Positions 46,019-56,917 of a stretch of 64,000 nucleotides of DNA are shown piece after piece (within the stretch, counting starts at the first letter, position 1; each line of letters begins with the position of its first letter). Made by a program: the position numbers and the translations under genes. This DNA comes from Prostheceraeus crozeri. Taxonomy: Eukaryota; Platyhelminthes; Polycladida; Euryleptidae. The notes beneath the pieces are model-generated. The model was given only the letters and a program-made list of their open reading frames with translations. It did no database searches and was not told where the DNA came from. The DNA is taken from NCBI GenBank assembly GCA_907163375.1, contig CAJQUW010012904.1:1-64000 (forward strand), written 5' to 3'.

Positions 46019-46085
46019 CTTCCCCTCTTCATTCCATATCCGAAGATATGTGGCGGGCTTGGGACCGCTTTAGCTGCATTAGAAG
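46019..46085 (-). ncRNA. Twister ribozyme, type P1 (right arm)
   Basis: Exact inverse of the left-arm ribozyme: P1, U-A-A, the GCGGUCCCAAGCCCGC P4 loop, a UUCG-capped P5 and GAGGG, with the same P2 mismatch. Cleavage is predicted between 46081 and 46080. It lies in the 3' UTR of the right-arm gene. Confidence 0.88.
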
Positions 46086-46133
46086 GTTGGCCCTTAAAAG
46101 GGCCCATGGGTCGTTCTCCGTCCACCGACACTC

Positions 46134-47236
46134 TCACTTCTGCAAAAACTCTGAAAGAAAAAGAATAGGAGATTAGAGGTGGCAAGGAAATGATCATGTT
46201 GAAGTAACTTACTCGGCTTTTTCTTTACAACTTTTCGGTCGATAAAGTCTTCCAAATCGCCATTCATTTTAATGGATAGGTGGAGACATCGCACACCTTC
46301 GCCTTCATAACATGTCTGTGTCGAATTGGGGTCGTCTGTGAGGGTCGGCACATCGCAGATGTTGTTTTCAAAGAGGGGAAGATGGACCTCATACACTCTC
46401 TTCCTCTTCACTCTTCTCTCAACCTCTCGCAACTTTTCCACTTCACTCCCCAACCACGTGTTGATCACCTTCGTCTCTTCCACTTCCTTCACCACACCTC
46501 GCATCCGCTCCACCTCATTCTTTTCACGCATCAACTCCGACTCTAAGCCCTCAAGCGCCTTCACTCGCTTCATCATACCACTCCTTTCCTTCAACCACTC
46601 CTGCTCCTTCACTCGCATCTCCTCCAACTGCTCCCTCATCACCTTTATACCCTCAACCTTAGCCTTCAACTCATCATTCTCCTTCAAAACTTTTCTATTC
46701 ACACTCTCCATATCCATCATACGATCCTTCAATCTCACAAACGCCTCCGTATCATGCGCCTCTTTCCTAGGCGATGATGTCGCTACAGGCTCAGCCACCT
46801 CACCATCCGTCTCATCAGACAACTCACTCCCAAACAATGAGACCATCAACTTCCTAGTCTCATCACTCGCCCGCTCAATCACTCCTTCTACCTCTACTTC
46901 CTCTTCACTCAACACTACCTCCCGATCCTTCGCTACAGCACCCTCAATACTTCTAACTGCTGCATTCAACTCCTCCTTCGCCTTAATTAATTCACTCATC
47001 CACTCACGAAACGACTGCGCTCCAATGTTTCCGGATGGGCAAGATTCATGCGCCTTCCGGAAACCCTCAACATCATCCTCATCGCACACCACCCTATGAT
47101 GAACACAGACCTTAAAAACATGCACTCTCTCATGTTGGTCCAGCGTCCCCTCTTTAATATGCTTACGGTATTCGCTGCCCCTTGCTAATCTACCGCAGGA
47201 GCATTGAGTAATGATAAAGCGCGGAGTTTTAGTCAT
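46134..47236 (-). CDS. Arm gene: zinc-binding-like, coiled-coil protein (right copy)
   Basis: Start 47236; coding to 46213, 62-nt intron 46212-46151, then 46150 to the stop at 46136-46134; 346 aa. It has the same Cys/His-rich N-terminus, acidic middle and coiled coil as the left copy. Residue 40 is Val where the left has Ala; I see no other amino-acid difference. It is kept intact while surrounding non-coding DNA has changed, which suggests selection, recent duplication or gene conversion. Confidence 0.8.
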
Positions 47237-47243
47237 GATAATT

Positions 47244-47545
47244 CTGTAAAGATAGAGTAAAATTTGATAGCAAGTGTTTACAGGATACTACTTGCTGATA
47301 TGCATTGAAAGACAAAGTCATCAAACATTTGATAGCAAACGTTGGAATAAAATCGTCAACCAAAGTTAAAGAGTATGATTCCTAGCTTTATCCTAAATCC
47401 CAAAGTTTGATACCATCTCCTGGCGAACCTCTAAGTCTGACGCCTTAGCTGACTTCAGCAATGAAATTTTCTAAGTCGGTTTCTTACAGAAACCCGGAAT
47501 TTGGAATGTCCGAAGCTATCATCGGAGCTCAGAGAGACGACCTAC
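47244..47545 (-). other. 5' UTR intron of right arm gene
   Basis: Same donor and acceptor as the left arm but only 302 nt. Two TTGCTATCAA motifs remain (47264-47273 and 47329-47338, inverted), plus a truncated third at the deletion joint. Confidence 0.65.
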
Positions 47546-47593
47546 CTTTGACAATCGCTCTCCTCTAAATGAAAAGTCTCTGTCGGTTCCCAG

Positions 47594-47628
47594 CTTATAT
47601 AGTGTGTGACGATCAACTGATGACGTAA
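47594..47628 (-). promoter_or_regulatory. CRE plus TATA promoter of right arm gene
   Basis: The inverse of TATATAAG at 47594-47601 and of TTACGTCA at 47621-47628, in the same spacing as the left arm. Confidence 0.7.
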
Positions 47629-48927
47629 TACCCATCATCCAAACACTAAAAACCCGTCTATCTCCGGTTCTAGTGCTCCGATGGAGCTAGAAATTCACCA
47701 TTGCCATGTAGAATTTGATGCTGAATCCGAATCTGCCCTCCATTTTCCCATCCGATGCTTCGTGTTGGCTCTACACTCCACAGCCATCGCAAAAATTCTA
47801 ACTCAGTCGTTTTTCGGAAAAATGAAGAAAATTTTTTTCTCTCCGATGGCTTCCAAATTTACCATGCCGAAGCAGAATTTGACGCTGATTCCAAATCTGG
47901 TCTCTGCTTCACCCGCTAGAGCGATTTTCATAAACATTCTAACTCTGTCGTTTTTCGCCAAGGTCCAAAATTTTCAATAACGTCTCACCTCTAAACGAAG
48001 GCAGATACGAACAAGCCATGTTTTCCACTGAATTCGTCTCACTCCCAGCTTTTAAATGAGCTATTGCACGACTTTCTACGATCTCTTACACCGAAGTTGG
48101 AAGTTTGGCAGGAGGGGGGGGGGTCTTCAAAACTTTTTCTCTCCGATGTCGATGGAAACATCCTTCCTAACCCAAAATTTCACGTAGACTCCGAATCTGC
48201 ACTCCATTTTCCCATCCGAGCACTCCTTCTGCCCGAAACATGGACTTTCTCATCCCAAAACCTCCAACACCTGCCTTTTCCAACTCTGACGTTTTCTTGC
48301 CATTTTCCTCCCTAAACCCAGGAAAAGTGAACCAAACTGAGCTTTCCACTGCATTTTTCTCACTCTTAGCTTTCAAATGAGCTATTGCACGACTTTCTAC
48401 GATCTCTCACACCAAAGTTGGAAGTTTGGCAGAAGGGGGGGGGTCTTCAAAACTTTTTCTCTCCGATGTCGATGGAAACATCCTTCCTAACCCAACATTT
48501 CACGTAGACTCCGAATCTGGCCACCGTTTTCCCATCCGAGCACTCCTTCTGCCCGAAACATGGACTTTCTCATCCCAAAACCACAAAAACCCGCCTTTTC
48601 TCACTCTATCCCTCACACATTCCTATCACCTTCCTGCCCAACCCTTACCCGAACACTCCTTCCTTCACGCCAGAGGGGGGGTAGGGACCCGTTTCCTCCT
48701 CACGGACCCATTCCTCCCAACACATCCTTGGCTCTCTCCCTCACCTTCCTGCCAGATGAGTCAGCATGATGACTTATCGTTTCACATTTTGCACTTGCGC
48801 CTGCAATGGGGTTACTGCTGGCGCGGTCCCGCACGACTCTGTGTGAACAGTCACATAGGTTTATTAAGGTTCTGGACGAAGATTCTGACGCGTGAGGACG
48901 CGCCGCACCGCGTCCGGTGTGAATTAA

Positions 48928-50937
48928 CCTTTTAAGAGCTCAACCGAATCAAAATGTAAACCCACTTTTTCTTACTTGCACATTGACACATTTCAACAGA
49001 TATTGAATGTGGATTGTATACTGAATCAAAATTTATTGTTGCTGTCATGAGTGCTCCTTTCTTCGAAAAATGATTGGTAATGTTAACACATAAATTACGA
49101 TTTTTGGTGTGCAATTAGCACATAGTAGAAATTAAGCACACAATTTCATGAAGCGAAATTTCGAAAAAAGACTACAATTAAATTGGCAATCATAGTTCTT
49201 ATTTCAGTAAGTGCGTGAAATCCGTTTTGAAACATTTTAGAAGCAAAAGCGATCTTGCAAGACTGGTAGAATCGTCTGATAACAATATGTGTAAATATGT
49301 CTACTACAAATGTAAAAATGCTCCTTTTAATCCCCAATCGCTTCAGCTTATCTAATAATCTAATTGTCTACACACATTCGTGAACCGTATCTTCGTCATT
49401 ACGTCATTCTCTTCAGATATTCAAATTTCTCAAGTGTTTGGAATAGGTTTGACTTTACAGAATCACATATACAAAATACGAATTCCCTGCGGATGCGTTT
49501 CAAGAAATTCAAAAGATATCCGAAAGCATGTTTTATGAAAGATAAATATTAAGCATTTGGCATATTGATGTTTTATGATATTGTGTAATGGAAGTGACTA
49601 TGTTGTTGCTTAATGATGCACTGTAACAGTTGCCATGGACATGAGCTAAATTATTCATTCACTTGAAGTTTTTTAACAAACTAAGTCCTCTTACACCTCT
49701 GAGAATGAGCATCCTACTTCCTGTGAGATAAGAGAGGTGTTTTTGCATTATAATGCTTTTTATCTCTGGTACCAAACGGCCTGCTAACATTCTACTCGGA
49801 AATATCTTTGAACTTTCGCTGCAATGATTCTCACAATTATTCAAAGGCAAAGTATAGCAGTTTTTTACGTAAGCAGTCGCAATATCAATGTAATGTCGTC
49901 TCTCAGCATCTGTTCGTCTATGAGCGGTGTAGAACCAGCTGTGTGCAATTTCATTCTCATCTTTGCTCCATTGGGAGCTTATCATTTGCCGTCGACTCAT
50001 TAAGGAAATTACCGAAAAGGTATTCGAATGATATAGGCAGATGAGGACATTTTCAGTGAGCTGATTGAAGGAGCAGGTGAGTTGAACATGAACGCTATTA
50101 AATTCCGAAATTATGTAGCTATCTATGGTTAGAAAGTGTCTTCTAGCATTTAGTTGATTGCAGTCACAAGGATGAATATATCTCGTTAATGTATAGAAGT
50201 CATATAATTGATATTGACACATCAATCATCTCAAAACCTATAAGAGACCGCCACCCTGACGTGGTGTTTGAAAAATAGAACGCCAGCCTGTAATAGTCGT
50301 CAGTATAAGTAGTGAGTAGCAAACTATTCGCTTGTGTAGGGCTTGTCCGATGCATTATTTGCAATTACTTATTAGCTGCATACACATCCCGCGAACACTT
50401 CCATGCCTCCCAGTTATTCACTGTTAATAATTGACAAATAAATCACAAAGTGCCTGTAATTATAATTACAATAAGCCCTGATTGTCACATTGTTTTCATA
50501 ATGTAGTCTTGCTTGCATAACATACCAGCTAAATGCAGTATGCCACCTTAATAATAAAGCGTCTATATTTTCAGATGAAAATCAATACAACAGGTGAAGT
50601 TATTCAGAGAATAGAAGAGAGTTTTAAAAAATATGAGTTACAATAAGTCAATAAGTAATTAGTGTGTGGTGTTATCATTATACATAGAGCAGGCATACAA
50701 AAACAAAGAATTGCTGCGTCAGACAGTGCGGTTTTGAGGGAGCACAAACCTGCCAGGTCGCGAGAGAGAGGGCAATTTATCATACAACATGTGATCAGGT
50801 GACATGACCTTCTGCAGGAAGCACAAGCACAAGTCAATGCGGCGGTCACCTTGCTAAGTGCTGAACCCTTATTGCTATCATGCCAGTGAATTAGGCTGAA
50901 ATGCTTGCTATCAATATTACTTATAAATCAATATTTT

Positions 50938-50939
<2 letters not shown>
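48928..50939. other. Intergenic, no supported gene
   Basis: AT-rich DNA. An open frame of 188 codons on the minus strand (49659-50225) has no recognised domain and no signal peptide. I leave it as a possible but unsupported gene. Confidence 0.35.

Positions 50940-51021
<82 letters not shown>
50940..51021. repeat. (TA)n microsatellite
   Basis: An uninterrupted TA run of about 80 bp, next to the tRNA-hammerhead module. Open frames of alternating Tyr-Ile across it are artefacts. Confidence 0.97.
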
Positions 51022-51024
<3 letters not shown>

Positions 51025-51059
51025 GACAAGTAACTTGGCAATTGATAAATTTATCAAAT

Positions 51060-51201
51060 CTCAACAGATGTAACCACCACGAGACATGTTTCGGCCTGTT
51101 GGGCCTCATCAGTCGTGGGTAGGTTTGAACCAGCGACGTTGGAGCTAGAGGACGTGCAAGCATGCCATCTAACTACAAGGCCACCGGACCATCTGTTGAG
51201 A
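51060..51201 (-). mobile_element. tRNA-like/hammerhead module, intact copy
   Basis: A 142-bp unit bounded by a perfect 11-bp inverted repeat, CTCAACAGATG and CATCTGTTGAG. On the minus strand it reads, in order: A-box-like GGCCTTGTAGTTAGATGG, a hairpin, B-box-like GGTTCAAACC, then a complete hammerhead ribozyme. A diverged copy lies at 62073-62211. It could be a SINE-like unit copied as RNA. It abuts Penelope-type coding sequence on the other strand. Confidence 0.8.
51077..51119 (-). ncRNA. Hammerhead ribozyme, type I, canonical core
   Basis: Minus strand: stem I CCACGA / UCGUGG (6 bp), core CUGAUGA (51112-51106), stem II GGCC / GGCC with loop CAACA, GAAA (51092-51089), a very short palindromic helix III ACAUGU, and cleavage site GUC with the cut after the C at 51083. 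All invariant positions are present. The tiny helix III is typical of hammerheads in Penelope-like elements and of those that act as dimers. Confidence 0.9.
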
Positions 51202-51270
51202 GGGCGGTTGTCAATCTCGGATGCGGTATTATGTGATTGCGAAGTTTCAGTGCAAAATTGACCTGGTTAA

Positions 51271-51872
51271 GTGTCTATTTCACGGTGCAAAGGATATGCT
51301 CGACAAAGAAGTTCAATTCAGGACTTTTTTGAAAATGGTTATCCTAAAAAATTCATGGATAAACGTATGAAAGATAGCGAGGACACAAAAGGTCCAGATA
51401 AAAGGAAGGTATACATCATAATTCCTTATCTTGGAGAGCAATCAGCAAATCACAAGAAGAAAATCAAAATGGCTATCAATAATGCATTTAATGCTGCTGA
51501 CATTATGGTGATGTTCTCCACTAAGCCTACTCTGTCAAAGTTGTTCACGGATTCCGCTCCTGTATCTGCCAACTCAAACGTCATATACAGATTTTGTTGT
51601 AGTTACGGTGACTATTACATTGGCAGAACGAAACGGAGACCGGGCGACCGGATAAAAGAGCATGTGCCAAAATGGTGCTTAGAAAAAGAAAGCCAGGTAC
51701 CTCTTCCAGTACAAAACACCTCCTTGCTACGCAAATCCGCATGCAGATCTTCGTAGTGGTTTCAGAATCGTCAGACGTGTGAGATCTAGCAGAGAACTGA
51801 TGATCTTAAAGGCTCTTTCCATCAAGAGAGAAAGGTCTTCACTGTGTGTGCAAAAGGGACCCGCAATCTAAT
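51271..51872 (+). mobile_element. Penelope-like element, 3' coding remnant
   Basis: Reads KVYIIIPYLGEQSANHKKKI, then VIYRFCCSYGDYYIGRTKRR, which has the paired Cys and the GIY-YIG-like Tyr-Ile-Gly-Arg-Thr, then DRIKEHVPKW. Further on, in another frame, comes ELMILKALSIKRERSS. This is the connector and GIY-YIG endonuclease end of a Penelope-like polyprotein. The reverse transcriptase is missing and the frame is broken near 51690. 5'-truncated, inactive. Confidence 0.85.
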
Positions 51873-52278
51873 TAAGTTTGGATTTTTAGTTTTATGCAGA
51901 TCTCTATGGTATGTCTTACTACTTGTTTCAGTCTTCAACAGTCATGTTCTTCTTGTTTCGAGATATTCCATGCCAGTCGTGCGCAATTCACTTGGTGATC
52001 CAAATGCTGGACATGTACCTTATGACCATTATAGGGTCAAAATTTCGCATGCTGTGCATTAATGAAATAAGTGAAGTAGTACATATTTGATGCTCATGTG
52101 ACACGACGCTCATGTGATGCATTGCTATGTCTACACTTATTGTACATCATGAATTAGTGACAGATGTGTACATGAATACATGTAGGTTGATCAGTGGTCA
52201 TACAAAAGGACATGATCCCTTCGCGTCTTCAATACCGTGGACAAGTACTCATCAATTGTTTCTAATGTTCATCGCTGT

Positions 52279-52534
52279 AATAGAATTGGACTGTTTACTT
52301 GAAGTTGATTAGAATGCAAATCGACTCAAGGTCGAGGGAAATCCGGGGGAACTAAGTTAGGACATGAAGAGCCAATGAATAGCTTAGAATTACACGTGTG
52401 ACTGCTTCTAACCCAATCATACAGTGGTTGACAAGTTTTTCTAATTGAAGATGCGTGTGAATTTTGTGCCGCTATTGTGTCTTGCATGAAGCTACATTTC
52501 CGTTCTGGAGATTGTATAGTTGTCTATTTCTGTG
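52279..52534 (+). mobile_element. hAT-like MITE, copy D
   Basis: A 256-bp diverged copy of the family. Internal blocks such as ACTCAAGGTCG and TTACACGTGTGACTGCTTCT align with the copies at 9494 and 30353. Perfect 8-bp duplication ATCGCTGT (52271-52278 and 52535-52542). Confidence 0.85.
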
Positions 52535-52718
52535 ATCGCTGTAGATTCAACTGAAATGCGAAGAGTGCAGCGTGACGTCATAATGTACAGTGGCCTGTAG
52601 CATTGACTGGTACCTATAATCAATTCTTTAACTAAATCACCGTGCAAAGTTCAGTCATTGCCATTCCTTGACAGGAATGACAGAAAATTTTCGGAAGAAA
52701 TTATTCGTTTTCAATTTT

Positions 52719-53700
52719 AAATCAATCAATCAATTCTTTATTGTTTCAGAAAAGCGGTGAACACATTACATAGCGAAGAAATGAAAAAGTTACATTAAAA
52801 TATAAAAAAGTTACATCATGAGAGTGACGGACAATACTGGACAAAAGAAGCACTGATTACAGTTTTAGATTTTGGATTTTCAGGCAGCATGTGTTTCTCG
52901 AAGAGACACGGTGGCGAGGGAGAAAGAACTGACGAAGTGGATGGGTCACATTTTCTGATACTCTGTCAAACATCTCACAGATTTTATCTCCGGCTGAGAA
53001 GGGGACATCTCATCTTTCCGAAACTCTCCGCCGATGTTCCAGTGTGCTCTGTTTTCAACTCATTGTAGTTTGCTTTTAACATATCTATATGCATTACAAA
53101 ACACTGGATATGTATACAGGAGAATGGGTCGAATCAGGGAACAATAGACCTTAAAAATATCTTCTTCAGGACATCGACTTCCCTTGAGTTGTATTATCAC
53201 GTATAGTCTTTTTGAAGCTTTCTTAACAAGGTGTTCAACATGAGCGTTCAATTTCATATCAGATGATATGTAAATATAAAAACAGATGATTCCCAATTTA
53301 GATTATTATTTCAAAGATGATGGAACACAGCCGTTTTTGTCATTGAGGTTAAATAAATGTGCAATTGTCGGAGCATAAGCAGAGGCAAAATCTGGAAAGA
53401 TGCAGGTTGGCAGAAGGTCTGGGCCGCATGATTTCTTCCTCAGGAAACGCAGTACATGTTCAATCTCATCAACACTGACAATATATGCAAATAAGCATAG
53501 AATTAGTTTTTCAAGTTGCGATAATCCGATTAACCGAACATTTGGAACTTCATTTCCGAATCGGAACATTGCTCGCAGACAAATTGGATAATCGAAACAT
53601 GATTGTCGACAAGTTCTACAGCATCCTTGCCTAATCTGAATTTGTATTAGGAATGGTGGTTTAACATTCTGATGCAGCGAATTTAAGAAATGGTATAAAT
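52719..53700 (-). mobile_element. Non-LTR retrotransposon (LINE) remnant
   Basis: The minus strand has the start of a reverse transcriptase (SVDEIEHVLRFLRKKSCGPD, then FNLNDKNGCVPSSLK; 53569-53306). After an internal deletion it has the thumb region (HVEHLVKKASKRLYVIIQLK, then YCSLIRPILLY; 53296-53060) and C-terminal sequence to about 52860. The 3' end carries a short (TTGA)n-type tail at about 52720-52732. The catalytic core (YADD) is deleted. CR1/Rex-like by general look; clade uncertain. Confidence 0.8.
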
Positions 53701-54434
53701 TTCATAAGCGACTGCGGTAAGATTATAGACATAACACCGAAACAGTGCTTGCCACATATCTTTCCTTTGTAAAGATCGATGAGCATTTTAATAATTTGAA
53801 AGTTTGTCAAAAGGAAATATATATTTTATGTTATCGTCCATCAACATTTTCCGTTTCATTATTTCAGCAAGCTACACTTTTCGGAGTTTGTTAATCTGAT
53901 CAAAACCTGATGATTAAGGCATGGACAGCTTAAGGTCATAGATTCCTGAGTTAACAAAGAGTCACCGGGTCGATGGTCCAAATCCTGCCTCCTTCCAGGT
54001 CCCGGGCAACGAAAGAGTTGCTCGGTGATTCCCCTGTCCTGAGTATAGTATGTTTTCTTTCAGATTATGACAGATGAAATTAGTGCTAGAATCACTGTAT
54101 AGCATGCAGCATTATGCAAGAGTTGTTGAGCTTCAGCAAACATGATTTCATAAATGTTTATTGAGCTGATAGAATTTGATTTGTTATGCAAAGTCAGCAA
54201 AGTTTATTTCCACTGATATAGATTTTACATCTTTACATCTGATTTCTGGCTTAATAGTTGTAAAATAATTATATTCAAATTAAACATAAAGAGCACATTT
54301 TTAGCCCTATTTGAGAAACATCTTATGTACATCTTATGTACATATTTTGTGCATTAAGACAGACAGTTAAATCACATAGTTAAATTACATTAATGCAATG
54401 TTTTCAATTTTACTTTTTATTGCAACATTAAATA
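53701..54434. other. Intergenic; weak tRNA-like scrap near 53960
   Basis: No gene. Around 53950-54030 a B-box-like GATGGTCCAAATCC and a GC-rich inverted stretch suggest a degraded SINE, not strong enough to call separately. Confidence 0.3.
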
Positions 54435-55440
54435 ATAATAACTGTATATTTATAGAGCGCCATTACTTGGTGAGCTCATGGCGCAACAAAATTATACAAC
54501 ATTACATGTACACAAAATAACATAAACACATCAGCGATTGTAAGAAATAAAATATGTCTTCAAAGACTTTTTAAATGAGTGTAGGGATGCAATGTTCCTC
54601 ACGTCTCTTGGTAAGGAATTCCACAATACGGGTGCAGCATAGGAAAATGATCTTCTTCCGAAGCAAGTCCGATAATTGCGGGACTCCAGAATTCGGTCAT
54701 TATCAGATGAACGCAACGATCGCCTGGGAACATGTACGGATACGAGATCTGACAAATAGGACGGACAAGAGCCCTGAAGAATCTTGTACACAGTGACACA
54801 AATTTTAAAACATATCCGTTGTCTGATACGAAGCCAGTGTAAATCAGAAAGATGACACGATATGATCATATTTCGGAATACGCACAATTAACCTCGCCGC
54901 ATTGTTTTGAATACGCTATAGCTTATCCAGAAGATAAGTTGGACAGTTGTATACTCGTAGAATTGAATTACAGTAATCAATTCGAGAAAGAATAGTACTG
55001 CACACCACAGTTTTACACGCATCCGTTGATAAATAGCGTTGGATAGGGCGCAAACGGCGTAACTCACAATTTAAAACACGAATCAAGTTGATAACGTGAC
55101 ACGATAAATCGAAGTTTCGATCAAATGATATACCAAGATTCCTCACTTTCTGAGAAAAATCAAAATGCGGTAGTGGCTCAGTTGGAATTCTTATGCTTGG
55201 AGGACATAACACAGTCACTTTAGTCTTCCGTCTATTCAAAATCAGTTGATTACTTGCCAACCAATCCTCCACTTAATGAAGACAATTATTCGCAGACACC
55301 AAGAGCTCATGTACTCGCTCAGAAGTCGTGCTTTAATAGAATTGGCAGTCATCCGCATAAATATGGTATTTGAAAGAGTGGTAGCCGAACATTTTCGAGA
55401 TTGGTGAGAGATAAAGCGAGAAAATCAAATTAGGATAAGG
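54435..55440 (-). mobile_element. CR1/L2-like LINE, 5'-truncated
   Basis: Minus strand, from upstream: LYLSPISKMFGYHSFKYHIY followed by ADDCQFY (the polymerase YADD, about 55365-55345), the thumb (NQLILNRRKTKVTVL, then VRNLGISFDRNFDLSCHV), and the C-terminal SYAAPVLWNSLPRDVRNIAS. It ends in a (TTA)n tail at 54435. There is a stop just after the YADD segment (near 55332) and frame changes later; the 5' end is missing from about 55440. Confidence 0.88.
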
Positions 55441-55856
55441 TTAAGGATAACGTTAATATCTTTTGTCGACGCATTCTACTCGGTCCGTTCGGGGATGGTG
55501 GGGGTCTGTGGTGAAAGTTTTCATGTATTAGGCTGCATCACCAATCATTGAGAATGGTTGTAAATAAGACATATTTCCCAAGATCACCAATGAAAACTCA
55601 CGAATAATGAAAATGTATTCACTCAATTTAATTTGACATCAAATAGTTTTGAAAAATTATAATCGAATCGTGTGATCAAATAGTCACAAAGCGGAACTGG
55701 ATTTTTTTCACAAAAGTTAAAAGATTATCTGACTCGAAGTAATTTCATTGGTCAAATTAGAAATTTTTTAATTTGACCAATAAAATTGCTTTGATTCAGA
55801 TACTCTCTTAACTTAGGTCTTGCGCAATATGCATCGTCTGACGCGCAAATTGGTCA

Positions 55857-56917
55857 ACTACAGTGATGATTACAAAAAGTAGACCACCTAAATTTTGTCT
55901 CATTTAATAAAATTTTGTCAATTACAGATACATAGTTGGCAGATAAATGAAAATAAAGTTTTCTTTGTTGTTCAGTGGCTCTGTAGAGTCAGTTGGCTTT
56001 TAAAAGGGTTCATGGTACGTTCGCTGGTGGTCACTTGTGCTTTGTAACTTCAACAGAAAGTTCAATCACTTGTCGAATCCTGGAAGACATGCAATTGATC
56101 AGGCGGTTGATTGCTTCTGATTTAAACTCTCCCACTCTTGTCTTAGCAAAGCTTCAAGTCGAGCGACCATCTCCAGGAAGAATTGATCGCCTCACACCAC
56201 GCTTCAGTAGACTCCAAACATTTTCAATTGGATTGAGGTGTGGTGTGCAAGCGGGCCATTTCAAAGTTCATGGAATTCATGCTATCCCTTTGGTTATGGA
56301 GTTCAGTTCGACCAGTCATCCATATCGCAGCCCACATCAACAATCTTCAACCTCCTTGATTCACAGGCAATGCCAAATGATCACGAAATGTGTCACCTGA
56401 CTTTATCCATCTCAAACGGCCATCGCGACCTCTGAGACAGAAAGAAGCTTCCATCTCTTGAAACAAATCGATTCCATTGAGAATGCTAGTGGCAAATGTT
56501 GCATCTCCCACTTCAGCCTCAAGCTCTTGTGGTTGGCGGTCAATTCGATCCCTGATGGTCTCTTACGGCTTTTGAAGTGCTCACTTTTCAGGCGACGTCT
56601 CACTGTTATGGCAGAAACCGGCGACTGTCGAAGTGAACTCCTCAACTACGGCTGAAGACAGAGAAGGATCGTTTCTTACCAAGCAAATAATAATTTGATC
56701 TGTTCGAGAACTTGTCTTTCTTTTCCGTCCGGATCTAACTTTTTTGGAAAGGGAGAAAAAAAATAGTTTTCAACCTGTGGACGGTGGTCTTTGAGACGCC
56801 TACTTTTCGGGTAACTAGGCGTTCGGACGGTCGTTCTGACAAAAGGGCAGAGACTTTGTCCTTCAAAAACACTTTCTCAAGCTTCGAATCAGTCATCCTG
56901 ACACAAGATGAAATCAA
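55857..56917 (-). mobile_element. Tc1/mariner-like transposase remnant
   Basis: Minus strand: N-terminal helix-turn-helix (KLEKVFLKDKVSALLSERPS, then TRKVGVSKTTVHRLK; 56890-56760) and a middle part with SAITVRRRLKSEHFKSRK. Near 56265-56200 it has the catalytic end (WPACTPHLNPIENVWSLLKR, Pro-Ile-Glu-Asn-Val-Trp). Frames change repeatedly. CAGTGATGATTACAAAAAGT at about 55860 may be one terminus; the other end was not found. Confidence 0.75.

Larger units (their letters stand above)
44072..48823 (-). repeat. Right arm of giant inverted repeat (4.75 kb)
   Basis: Reverse complement of the left arm. It lacks the 1126 bp of intron 1, has five instead of eight 97-bp units, and carries one extra subterminal unit near 48056-48420. 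Coding sequence is almost identical to the left arm. Confidence 0.93.
35024..48927. mobile_element. Giant inverted-repeat element of unknown class
   Basis: Two long inverted arms flank a unique centre. TTAA occurs at both outer limits (35024-35027 and 48924-48927), and both ends share GCGGCGCG a short way in. However, the outermost 20-100 bp match poorly, so the exact ends are not secure. Each arm carries a promoter and a complete gene; two further genes lie in the centre. No transposase, integrase, polymerase or capsid gene is recognised, so it is either non-autonomous or of a class I do not know. The arms differ by indels and tandem-repeat number but hardly at all in coding sequence. Confidence 0.7.

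Noticed and set aside
35024-48927. Giant inverted repeat as an assembly artefact
   Set aside because: The arms differ by a 1126-bp indel, tandem-unit number, an extra subterminal unit and point changes, which a mirrored copy error would not produce. Not fully excluded without long reads.
35024-48927. Giant element as a virus-derived (for example Polinton- or herpes-like) element
   Set aside because: Long terminal repeats with genes are suggestive, but no polymerase, integrase, protease or capsid sequence is recognised.
49659-50225. 188-codon open frame on the minus strand
   Set aside because: No domain, signal peptide or splice context recognised; composition is like the surrounding AT-rich DNA. 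Could still be real.
50901-51163. Open frames rich in Tyr-Ile across the TA run
   Set aside because: Pure products of the (TA)n microsatellite.
54575-54796. Plus-strand open frames within the 54-56 kb LINE and Tc1 remnants
   Set aside because: Antisense shadows of transposon coding sequence on the minus strand.
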